A DNA stretch of 34,813 nucleotides from Acidobacteriota bacterium (GTDB lineage Bacteria; Acidobacteriota; Thermoanaerobaculia; Thermoanaerobaculales; Thermoanaerobaculaceae), in contig JAKAFI010000004.1 in assembly GCA_021818005.1 (NCBI GenBank), forward strand, positions 1 to 34,813, in the 5' to 3' direction. The notes beneath the pieces were generated by a model that did not search any database, had not been told where the DNA came from, and saw only the letters and a list, made by a program, of their open reading frames with translations. Below, in pieces: positions 25,535 through 32,865 of the stretch; position 1 is the stretch's first letter; each line of letters starts with the position of its first letter. The position numbers and the translations under genes are program-made.

Positions 25535-27183
25535 GCCCCGCCTCCCGCGAACACGAGGCCGCGCGTCTCGTAGACGCTGGTGAACGGCGCCTGGCTGCCG
25601 ACCCCGGCCGCGAGCGCGTCGTTGCGGGCCTCCCAGGACAGGGCCGCGGCGACGACCGCATCGATCTTTCGCAGCGGGTGCGGCTTCTCGACCGTCCACA
25701 GGTAGCCCGCCTCGTCGCGGTAGCCGGTGTCGCGCCGGATCGCGTTCCCGACATGCTCGGTGAACAGGCCGCACAGCGGATCGGACGCGGGACAATGCGA
25801 GACCTCGCCGGTCGCCATGGCCGTGGCCCACGCACGCAGCGCCGAGGCCATAGCCTTGGGGCGGGCGGTCCACCACTCGACGACGCGCTCCGCGCCCCAG
25901 CGACCCGCCCATTGCGCGATCCACGTCTCCCAGTAGGGCGGATCGGCGTACAGGCGCCAGACGTCGAAGCGTTCGAACGTCTGCGTGAGTGCGGCGTCCA
26001 CGAGATCGACGCGCACCTCCCCCTGCTCGGGATACCAGATCCCGACCGGCCACTGGTAGCCCGTCGCGATCTCGGTCGCGATGAGGGCCGTCGAGTCGTG
26101 CAGTCGCGAGCCGTCGAAACCGAGCGTGATCGCGGACCCGTCGGGGACCGGGTGCGCCATCGGCGAGGCGAGGGCGGCCCAGCGCAGCGGGTCGAACGCC
26201 GTACCCGCCGCCTGCACGATGCGGTTGCCGAAGAACCGCTCGGCCTGCGCCGGGTCCTTCGTGTAGAGGTCGGCGGCCTCGGCCTCGATCGAGTCGAGAT
26301 CGACGTGCCCGCCCTTCCGCCGCAGCGTGTCGGGCGGGTACACCGCGAGGTGAATCTTGTGCCGCTCGCGCTTGTCGCCGTAGGACAGGTTCGCCGGCGG
26401 CTGGTCGAACTGGCGATACACGTCGGTCGCGTCCGACTCGTACTCGCGCTGCGCGACCGAGTGCTGGCCGGGGTCCCAGGCGTTCGTCGTGAGCGAGGCG
26501 CGACCGCCCATCTTCGCGAGGTTGCGGTACTGCGTGTCGGCGAGCCGGACCATGCCGGTGGACGGCGTGTAGAGCCCGACCTCGTCCTGCGGCGCGAACG
26601 TGAGGCGCTGGCCGAGGCGCGAGCGATCCGACGAGGTGACGGTGTCGATGCGCCCGCCGCCCGGCAGGCGGATGAACTGCTCGCCCGTCTTCGGGATGAT
26701 GTCGCCGAGCTCGCCGAGTTCGATCATCGGGCGCAGCGCGTCGTAGGTGTTGTCGGTGCTGTCCTGGCTGAACGCCGTGATCTGGATGAGTGGCGTGTTC
26801 CACGCCGTGCCCTTCGGCTCGCCCGGGTCGTAGGGGTACTCGAAGCCGCAGCGGCAGCCGTGCTCCGCGCAGACGTAGCCCTCGTCGGGACCGGCCCAGC
26901 CGTCGAACACGGCAGGCCCCACGCCCTCGAGGCAGACCTGCGTGGCGATCGTCGGGTTCTTGCCGAGGCCCTGCGGCCCCGCGAGCAGGGCGCGGCGGTA
27001 GACGAACGCCGGCGCGAGCTGGCCGACCTGCGCGCCGGGGCGCACCAGGTAGAAGTTCCGCAGGTAGCGCCCCTGGAACTCGTACAGCCGGAAGTGCTCG
27101 CCGCGCCGCGGGCCATCGGGCACGCGGCAATGGCGCTCGATCCACGCGAGCGCGACCCACAGCGGCTGCGCTTCAGCGGCCAC
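25531..27183 (-). CDS. terL: Terminase large subunit (GTG start)
   Basis: 550 aa; LLAGPQGLGKNPTIATQ Walker-A-like, GFDGSRLHDSTALI nuclease motif. Confidence 0.88.
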   Translation of the reverse strand: MAAEAQPLWVALAWIERHCRVPDGPRRGEHFRLYEFQGRYLRNFYLVRPGAQVGQLAPAFVYRRALLAGPQGLGKNPTIATQVCLEGVGPAVFDGWAGPDEGYVCAEHGCRCGFEYPYDPGEPKGTAWNTPLIQITAFSQDSTDNTYDALRPMIELGELGDIIPKTGEQFIRLPGGGRIDTVTSSDRSRLGQRLTFAPQDEVGLYTPSTGMVRLADTQYRNLAKMGGRASLTTNAWDPGQHSVAQREYESDATDVYRQFDQPPANLSYGDKRERHKIHLAVYPPDTLRRKGGHVDLDSIEAEAADLYTKDPAQAERFFGNRIVQAAGTAFDPLRWAALASPMAHPVPDGSAITLGFDGSRLHDSTALIATEIATGYQWPVGIWYPEQGEVRVDLVDAALTQTFERFDVWRLYADPPYWETWIAQWAGRWGAERVVEWWTARPKAMASALRAWATAMATGEVSHCPASDPLCGLFTEHVGNAIRRDTGYRDEAGYLWTVEKPHPLRKIDAVVAAALSWEARNDALAAGVGSQAPFTSVYETRGLVFAGGGA

Positions 27184-27613
27184 CCTGCACCACCCGGAAG
27201 CGATCCTTGACCGACGGCCCCTCGGTGCCCGTGGCCGCTCGCTCGACGCTCGGCGAGGCGACGATGCGCCAGCGCAGGCGCAGCAGTGCGTCCTCCGTCA
27301 GCCCGAGCGCCTTCGCACGCTCGTCGCGCAGCTTGCGGAGGGGCGTCGGCGCGTCGCGCCGCTCGGCCTCGACGTCGGCGCGGACGTAGTGCGCGACTTC
27401 CTCGACGAGCCCGTCGCGCTCCCAGATGACGGCCTGCGGGCGCTGCCAGAGCGCGTTCCACAGGGCGATCTCGCGACGGATGGGGCGCGGGAGCGGCCAT
27501 GCCGGGGCCTCGCCCTGCCGTCCGGCGGCAGGCAGATCGGTCCAGCTCGCCTGGTCGCTCGGGCGGTTGCGGCGCAGGGCGTCCGGCTCCGGCGCGGGGC
27601 CGCGGCTACCCAT
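27173..27613 (-). CDS. terS: Terminase small subunit-like protein
   Basis: MGSRGPAPEPDALRRNRPSDQASWTDLPAAGRQGEAPAWPLP...; directly upstream of TerL. Confidence 0.7.
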   Translation of the reverse strand: MGSRGPAPEPDALRRNRPSDQASWTDLPAAGRQGEAPAWPLPRPIRREIALWNALWQRPQAVIWERDGLVEEVAHYVRADVEAERRDAPTPLRKLRDERAKALGLTEDALLRLRWRIVASPSVERAATGTEGPSVKDRFRVVQGGR

Positions 27614-28031
27614 TTCGCACCGTCCCGACATGCGAAACCTGACCCGCGTTTTTCTTGGTTGGGCCGCGGTACAGGGGATGACGGGGTCCCAGGGATCCGA
27701 CCCGCCCCTCCCCGGCAGCCAGCCTCGCACCCTGCGCCGAGTTGCACGCCTTGCACAGCACGCGCAACAGACCGTGGGGGTCGCCACCCTGCGAGAGCGG
27801 CACGACGTGGTCGGCCGTCAGGTTGAACGACGAACCGCACTCGCTGCACCAGGGCTGCGCGGCGATCGCCTCGGCGCGCGCCCGTCGGTACTCAGCGTCA
27901 TACCCACGCCGAGCGGCCGGCACGCCGCCGTGGTTGCGCGTGCTCGTCCGCTCATGGACGGCGCAGCGACTGCGCGACGTGAGGGTCGGGCAGCCGGGCT
28001 CGAGACACGGACGGAGCGGACGGCTGGGCAT
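27606..28031 (-). CDS. HNH endonuclease
   Basis: WCSECGSSFNLTADHVVPLSQGGDPHGLLRVLCKACNSAQGAR. Confidence 0.9.
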   Translation of the reverse strand: MPSRPLRPCLEPGCPTLTSRSRCAVHERTSTRNHGGVPAARRGYDAEYRRARAEAIAAQPWCSECGSSFNLTADHVVPLSQGGDPHGLLRVLCKACNSAQGARLAAGEGRVGSLGPRHPLYRGPTKKNAGQVSHVGTVRNG

Positions 28032-28246
28032 CAGACGCTCGGCCCCAGTGGAGTCGCGGCTCGATTGGCAGCGGACGCCGCGGAGCGCTGGGCAGGGACC
28101 GGGCGTGACCAGGGACGAGACGCGGACGCCCTGGCGGCTCCGGCAGTGAGCGAGGCTCGCCCTGCCAGTGGTTGAGGACGCGCCAGTGCCCGCAGTTCGA
28201 GCGGGCACGAGGCGCAGGACGGGGCGAAGCAGGCGGCGCAGCTCAT
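28031..28246 (-). CDS. Small Cys-rich hypothetical protein
   Basis: MSCAACFAPSCASCPLELRALARPQ...; ATGA coupling. Confidence 0.5.
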   Translation of the reverse strand: MSCAACFAPSCASCPLELRALARPQPLAGRASLTAGAARASASRPWSRPVPAQRSAASAANRAATPLGPSV

Positions 28247-28434
28247 GAGCCGCCCCAGAACAGATGCCCGGCAAGCAGCGCAGCGACGCCCACGATCATC
28301 CAGCCGATCCACGGGTTCGCCCGGTACGCCTCGCGCACCCGCGTCGTGATGACCGGCTGGCCCGTGAACGCGTACCAGAACTCGAGGCCCAGCCAGGCGG
28401 CGCAGGTGGCGAGGAAGAGCCAGAAGACCTCCAT
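28243..28434 (-). CDS. 63-aa membrane protein
   Basis: MEVFWLFLATCAAWLGLEFWYAFTGQPVITTRVREAYRANPWIGWMIVGVAALLAGHLFWGGS. Confidence 0.65.
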   Translation of the reverse strand: MEVFWLFLATCAAWLGLEFWYAFTGQPVITTRVREAYRANPWIGWMIVGVAALLAGHLFWGGS

Positions 28435-30074
28435 CAGCGCCCCTCGATCACGATGCCGTCGGCGGTGAACGAGACGCGCGGATCGAAGCGCGGGAACGAG
28501 GGGTTGCCCTGGGCGATCTGCTGCATCGTCGCCTCGAGCGTGCCGCCGCCGATGACCATGTACGGGTTCAGCGGGAGCGGGAACGGGAACGATGCCGGCG
28601 GCGGCGGGAGGATCTGCTTGCCGATGGCGACCGCGATCGCGTACTGGTCGGGGTTCAGGACGAGCGAGCCGGGCATCGCGCCGGGCGCCACGAGGCGCAG
28701 GTCGAACGGCGCGGCGCAGTATGCCTGCCACCACTGCCATGCCGTCTGGCGGCTGAAGGTGAGGAGGTTGCCGCCCTGGCCTTCGATCATGTACGGCGTG
28801 TCGGCACCGAGCGCCGCGGCCTGCGGCGTACCCGGGCCGAACTTCCCGGCCGCGCCGGACGGGTCGAACGCGCCGAGCGAGACGGGCGACGTGATGACGG
28901 GCGCACTGGCGAACAGGTCAGGGCGCGTCGTCTTGTCGATCACGGTCGAGGGTTCGGCGACGGGCGCCTCGGGAGCGGTCGCCGTGGGCTCGATCACCGC
29001 CATGTTCGCCATCTGGATCAGGACGGGGGCCAGGGCGTCCGTCAGGAAGAACGTGCCGTTGGGCGCATGCTCCTGGCTGTTCGCGAGGACGACCTTCGCC
29101 TTCAGGGCGAGGACGTGCTCGCCCTCGATCGGGTCGAGCTCGGGGTAGGGGTCCTCGCCGTCCCAGCGGCGCGTGGTGCCCTCGACCCGTCCCTTCGTCC
29201 CGGCCGGGAGGGGCGTCGTGGTGACGATCTTGGACACGGCGATGACGGCGGGCGCGGGAGGCGTGACGGGAGGCGTGACGGGCACGTCCGGCGTGTTCGG
29301 GGTGGCCGTGCCGTCACCGTTGGGTGTGACGTTGGCCGGCGCCCAGACGAACTGCCGCAGGATCAGGCCGAGGATCGGGAACGCCGCACCGATCAGGATG
29401 GCGAGCTGCGGCGTGATGCTCGTGGCCTGTTCCGTCGTCAGCAGGCCTCCCGAGACGAGCAGCCCCGTGAGGATGGTCGCGTACATCACCGGCTGCGCCG
29501 ATGGTGCAAGCGGGCTGGTGGATGTGGGCACGGTGTGCTCCTTCCCTCCGCGCTGTGCGCGGACGAACGCGGCGAGCGCCTGTGCGTCGCCGTTGAAGTA
29601 GTCGAGGTCGAGGGGCGAGCCGCGGTACTGGTGGAACGTCCAGCCGGGTCCCGGGTCGATGCCGTCCCATGCCGCCACCCAGCGCCAGTCGGCGCCGAGC
29701 GCATCCGCGGGGTAGCCGGACTTCGAGTGGTACAGCCCGCACTTGACGCCCTGCCGATGCATCTCGGCGATGAAGTCGCGCGCCTGTGCCGCGGTCATCT
29801 CCGGCTTGCCCGCCTCTGGCTCGAGGTCCAGGGCATAGAAGTCGGCGTCGGGCACGACGCGCAGTAGGGCCTGGGCCTGAGCGGCACCCGAGCCATAGAC
29901 CCCGAAGCCGTAGGCACCGACGGGGAGGCCGCGCTCGTGAGCGGCGAGAATGTGACTGTTCTCCCGCGTATCGAAGCCCGTCCCGTAGGTGCCGCGGACG
30001 ATCACGAAGTCCAGTCCGCTGAGGTCCGGCGTCGGCCATTGCCACTGCGAGATGTCGATGCCCCGAAGCGTCAT
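28434..30074 (-). CDS. GH25 lysozyme-domain endolysin with internal TM hairpin and large uncharacterised C-terminus
   Basis: MTLRGIDISQWQWPTPDLSGLDFVIVRGTYGTGFD...FYALDLEPEAG...; TM segments MYATILTGLLVSGGLLTT and LAILIGAAFPILGLILRQFVW. Confidence 0.85.
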   Translation of the reverse strand: MTLRGIDISQWQWPTPDLSGLDFVIVRGTYGTGFDTRENSHILAAHERGLPVGAYGFGVYGSGAAQAQALLRVVPDADFYALDLEPEAGKPEMTAAQARDFIAEMHRQGVKCGLYHSKSGYPADALGADWRWVAAWDGIDPGPGWTFHQYRGSPLDLDYFNGDAQALAAFVRAQRGGKEHTVPTSTSPLAPSAQPVMYATILTGLLVSGGLLTTEQATSITPQLAILIGAAFPILGLILRQFVWAPANVTPNGDGTATPNTPDVPVTPPVTPPAPAVIAVSKIVTTTPLPAGTKGRVEGTTRRWDGEDPYPELDPIEGEHVLALKAKVVLANSQEHAPNGTFFLTDALAPVLIQMANMAVIEPTATAPEAPVAEPSTVIDKTTRPDLFASAPVITSPVSLGAFDPSGAAGKFGPGTPQAAALGADTPYMIEGQGGNLLTFSRQTAWQWWQAYCAAPFDLRLVAPGAMPGSLVLNPDQYAIAVAIGKQILPPPPASFPFPLPLNPYMVIGGGTLEATMQQIAQGNPSFPRFDPRVSFTADGIVIEGR

Positions 30075-30175
30075 GCGTGCCATCCGAGCACCAGAAGCAG
30101 CATCTCGATGTCCAGCGCGGCGACCGCGACACATAACAGGGCGACCGCGATTGACAGAGCATCGGGCCGGTTCAT
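30071..30175 (-). CDS. 34-aa single-TM protein (holin/spanin-like position)
   Basis: MNRPDALSIAVALLCVAVAALDIEMLLLVLGWHA; ATGA overlaps on both sides; below ORF-track size cut-off. Confidence 0.55.
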   Translation of the reverse strand: MNRPDALSIAVALLCVAVAALDIEMLLLVLGWHA

Positions 30176-30450
30176 GCGTCCTCCGCAGCCGCGCGGGCCT
30201 CGCGCTCATAGAGGTTGTCCGTGTACCAGGAGCCGCCACGACGGACGGCGCGGATGGACGCCCACAGGTAGCAGGCCGGGAACAGCAGCCCGAGGTCGCG
30301 CCACTGCTCCGAGTGCGCCAGCTCGTGGGCCATCTCGCGGATCGTCAGCGGGCGCCAGCTGATCGTCGTGTCGCCGAAGGTGATGGCGAGCCAGTTGCGG
30401 ATGAGCGGCAGACCCTGCGTCCACGGCCAGACGAGCCAACGGTGCGTCAT
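30172..30450 (-). CDS. Small HExxH zinc-metallopeptidase-like protein
   Basis: REMAHELAHSEQWRDLGLLFPACYLWASI...NLYEREARAAAE. Confidence 0.7.
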   Translation of the reverse strand: MTHRWLVWPWTQGLPLIRNWLAITFGDTTISWRPLTIREMAHELAHSEQWRDLGLLFPACYLWASIRAVRRGGSWYTDNLYEREARAAAEDA

Positions 30451-31103
30451 GCCGTCAGCCCCAGCACTTCCTGCGAGCAGCGGCGGGCGGCGATCTCGCA
30501 GTACCGCTCCTCGATCTCGATGCCGATGGCATGACGACCGAGGGACTTCGCCGCGACGAGAGTCGAGCCGGAACCCATGAACGGATCGAGCACGGTGCCG
30601 GGCGGAGACTTCTGGATCAGGTCCCGAAGCACCCCCACCGGCTTCTCGTTCGGGTGACTACGGCCTCTTGTGGCCCATGTCACGACGTTGTATCCGTGCC
30701 CTCGCAGCACGCCCGAGTCGCGCCGTCCCGCGAAGCCGGACCCGAGGACGTAGATTTCCTCCCAGTTCGGCTTCCACGGCATAGACAGATCGCCCATGCC
30801 CGAGGCTGGACCCTTGTCCCAGACAAGGACCGCCTTCGTGCCCTCTGGCGTTCGAACCTTCCAGTGACCGAAGACGAGCGCGGGTCGGCCCGCCCACCAC
30901 GCGAGGATCGCGTCCCGAGAGGACGTATCCTCGTCGCCCGCGATCACCTCGTCGCGCCACGCGGAGTCGGCCCGATTGGAGGCGTGCGAGTAGCCATAGG
31001 GCGGATCGGTCACGAGCACGTCGGCCCCGAGCGCCGCGAGGTCGAACGTGCGGCAATCGCCGTGGTAGATCGTCACGAACTCGTCGGAGTAGTACGGCGT
31101 CAT
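30447..31103 (-). CDS. Site-specific DNA methyltransferase (amino-MTase, DPPY)
   Basis: IYHGDCRTF...VLVTDPPYGYSH...HPNEKPVGVLRDLIQKSPPGTVLDPFMGSGSTLVAAKSLGRHAIGIEIEERYCEIA. Confidence 0.92.
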   Translation of the reverse strand: MTPYYSDEFVTIYHGDCRTFDLAALGADVLVTDPPYGYSHASNRADSAWRDEVIAGDEDTSSRDAILAWWAGRPALVFGHWKVRTPEGTKAVLVWDKGPASGMGDLSMPWKPNWEEIYVLGSGFAGRRDSGVLRGHGYNVVTWATRGRSHPNEKPVGVLRDLIQKSPPGTVLDPFMGSGSTLVAAKSLGRHAIGIEIEERYCEIAARRCSQEVLGLTA

Positions 31104-31750
31104 CGCCCGAACAGGACCGTGACGTAGGTCCTGCTCCCATCGCTCACGACACCGGAGCCGATGCGCGTCCAGCGCCCGAGGATCATCTCGTTGTGAACCG
31201 GGGACGCCATGAAGGCGCCGATGGCCCACTCGGGCGCGTTCGGGATGCCGCTCTCCCACGCGATGATCTCGCCCACCTGCCGGTAGCGGTAGCCGCGCAG
31301 CTGGCCGAGGTCGTAGGCGATGTCATGCCCGAAGACACCCGTCCGCAGCATCGTCGCCGAGCGCTCCCATGCGATGCGGTCGAGCAGCGGGTCGCGCGAC
31401 AGGCGGGTGAGCCCTGCCGCCTGCCGTTGCAGCCCGACCAGGTACGTGAAGTGGCGCGAGGGGTAGTCGGAGGGTCCGATGGCCGTGCTCGTGGGCGGCA
31501 GCGTGGGCGTGACGGTGGGCGCCGGCGTGGGGGGAGGCGTCGGCGCCACCGTCGGGCTGGGGCTGGGCGCCTGATACACCGGGGTGGGAGTCGGCTCGGG
31601 CGTGCCCGTGATCGGCGTGCCGATGGCGCCCGGGGCGGGCGTGGATGCGGGCTGCGGCGGCTGGCAGGTGCCGGCGAGCAGCACGGCGACGGCCACGACG
31701 ACGATCGCCACGAGCAGCAGGCGGACGGCGGCGAAGCGGCGGTGCTTCAT
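31100..31750 (-). CDS. Secreted/anchored CAP (SCP/YkwD-like) domain protein with Pro/Thr-rich linker
   Basis: N-terminal TM/signal, PTPTP linker, then VGLQRQAAGLTRLSRDPLLDRIAWERSATMLRTGVFGHD...GEIIAWESG...FMASPVHNEMILGRWTRIGSGV. Confidence 0.8.
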   Translation of the reverse strand: MKHRRFAAVRLLLVAIVVVAVAVLLAGTCQPPQPASTPAPGAIGTPITGTPEPTPTPVYQAPSPSPTVAPTPPPTPAPTVTPTLPPTSTAIGPSDYPSRHFTYLVGLQRQAAGLTRLSRDPLLDRIAWERSATMLRTGVFGHDIAYDLGQLRGYRYRQVGEIIAWESGIPNAPEWAIGAFMASPVHNEMILGRWTRIGSGVVSDGSRTYVTVLFGR

Positions 31751-31953
31751 CGCGTCACCGTCTCGACGAGCGCCATGTGCGTCGGGCTCGACTCGGCGTG
31801 GATGGGCGGCAGGATCCACGGCAGACGCCAGTGCGAGAGGGCGTGGATCTCACAGACCGGGTGCCCGTCGCGCTCGGCGGTCGCCGGGAGCTCGCAGCGG
31901 CGCGCGTCCGGCGTGCCGGCGAGAATGACGACCTGGCAGCGGTGCTCGCTCAT
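31747..31953 (-). CDS. Small zinc-binding-like protein
   Basis: MSEHRCQVVILAGTPDARRCELPATAERDGHPVCEIHALSHW; Cys/His spacing. Confidence 0.6.
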   Translation of the reverse strand: MSEHRCQVVILAGTPDARRCELPATAERDGHPVCEIHALSHWRLPWILPPIHAESSPTHMALVETVTR

Positions 31954-32166
31954 CTACTTCCGCCCGACGAACGGGCCGGCCTCGAGACCGACGAGCGCCA
32001 GCGCAGCGCCGACGAGGACGCCCAGGGCGATCGCATCCACGTCGATCCCCGGGATCGCGTCCAGGAGGGCGAGCGCGACGGCCGCGCCGCCGAACAGGAC
32101 CGCCAGCCTGACGCGGGTCTTGCCGTAGAACCCGCCGCCGTCGGGGCGCCCATTACCGCCGCCCAC
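31954..32166 (-). CDS. Membrane protein, holin candidate (GTG start)
   Basis: TRVRLAVLFGGAAVALALLDAIPGIDVDAIALGVLVGAALALVGLEAGPFVGRK. Confidence 0.55.
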   Translation of the reverse strand: MGGGNGRPDGGGFYGKTRVRLAVLFGGAAVALALLDAIPGIDVDAIALGVLVGAALALVGLEAGPFVGRK

Positions 32167-32311
32167 GACGCCACTCGCGCCAGACGTCCGAGAGGGTCGA
32201 GAAGACGTGGTCGGCCCACGGCACGAGGTAGGGGTGGAGGTAGAGCATGAGCAGGGCGCCGAGCGCGATGCCGACGACGAAGTCGCCCGGGAAGTGCCCG
32301 AGGTCCTCCAC
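32153..32311 (-). CDS. 52-aa membrane protein (GTG start)
   Basis: MEDLGHFPGDFVVGIALGALLMLYLHPYLVPWADHVFSTLSDVWREWRRGRR; overlaps next gene start. Confidence 0.55.
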   Translation of the reverse strand: MEDLGHFPGDFVVGIALGALLMLYLHPYLVPWADHVFSTLSDVWREWRRGRR

Positions 32312-32410
32312 GTCAGCGGAAGGCGTGGCGCCCGCCCTGGCGGGGAGCGGGCGCCGGGAGGGAGGGAGGAACCTGTCGGTCTTCCACTGGCACGCCTAGA
32401 AGGGTGCGCG

Positions 32411-32438
32411 GCTACCCGATCGGGTAGCAATCTGTCAA
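32411..32438 (-). promoter_or_regulatory. Putative late promoter/operator: TTGACA followed by perfect 18-bp palindrome
   Basis: Minus strand TTGACA-GATT-GCTACCCGATCGGGTAGC; palindrome 32411..32428. Confidence 0.55.
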
Positions 32439-32451
32439 AAGCGGAAGGGGA

Positions 32452-32661
32452 TCACGCGGCGAGCAGGCGACGCCGGATCGCGATCGCGACCGCCTGAGTC
32501 GGTGTTTGCGCCCCGAGTCGCTCGCAGGCACGACGGGTGTGCAGCCGGACGGTGCGCTCGGTGACGCCGAGCTGCCAGGCGATCTCCTTCCGGGTCATCC
32601 CCTCGGCCAGTGCCGCCAGCACCTGGCGCTCGCGCAGCGTCAGGGTGGCGGTGGCGAACAT
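32452..32661 (-). CDS. LuxR/GerE-type HTH regulator (alternative start 32682)
   Basis: MFATATLTLRERQVLAALAEGMTRKEIAWQLGVTERTVRLHTRRACERLGAQTPTQAVAIAIRRRLLAA. Confidence 0.8.
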   Translation of the reverse strand: MFATATLTLRERQVLAALAEGMTRKEIAWQLGVTERTVRLHTRRACERLGAQTPTQAVAIAIRRRLLAA

Positions 32662-32709
32662 CAGGAGCACGCCAGCGCCCATCGACGGGCGTCGATGCAG
32701 CCCCGGTCC

Positions 32710-32733
32710 GTGTAGCCGATCGTGTAGCCGATC
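32710..32733. repeat. Tandem 12-bp repeat GTGTAGCCGATC x2 (left attP arm)
   Basis: Two perfect adjacent copies at 32710..32721 and 32722..32733. Confidence 0.85.
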
Positions 32734-32788
32734 GTGTCCCGACAGGGCACATCCGGGCACGGCCAGTCACCCTGTCTGATCGGGGAAA

Positions 32789-32838
32789 TGGGGTGGCCTA
32801 GGGGACTTGAACCCCTAACCATCGGATCCACAATCCGA
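32789..32838 (-). other. attP: attP core: 3' half of tRNA-His(GTG) (anticodon arm, variable loop, T-arm, acceptor, CCA)
   Basis: Minus strand TCGGATTGTGGATCCGA-TGGTT-AGGGGTTCAAGTCCCCT-AGGCCAC-C-CCA, next to a tyrosine integrase. Confidence 0.88.
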
Positions 32839-32865
32839 TCGTTTCGTGCGTGATTCGGGCGAATC

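Noticed and set aside
25367-27160. 597-aa minus-strand ORF taken as one protein
   Set aside because: Out-of-frame copy of TerL; only the final 55-aa membrane protein (start 25534) is credible
32411-32428. Rho-independent terminator
   Set aside because: Perfect hairpin but no downstream U-tract on either strand; promoter/operator reading preferred
32789-32838. A functional tRNA gene
   Set aside because: D-arm and 5' acceptor strand are absent; only the 3' half is present, as expected for attP
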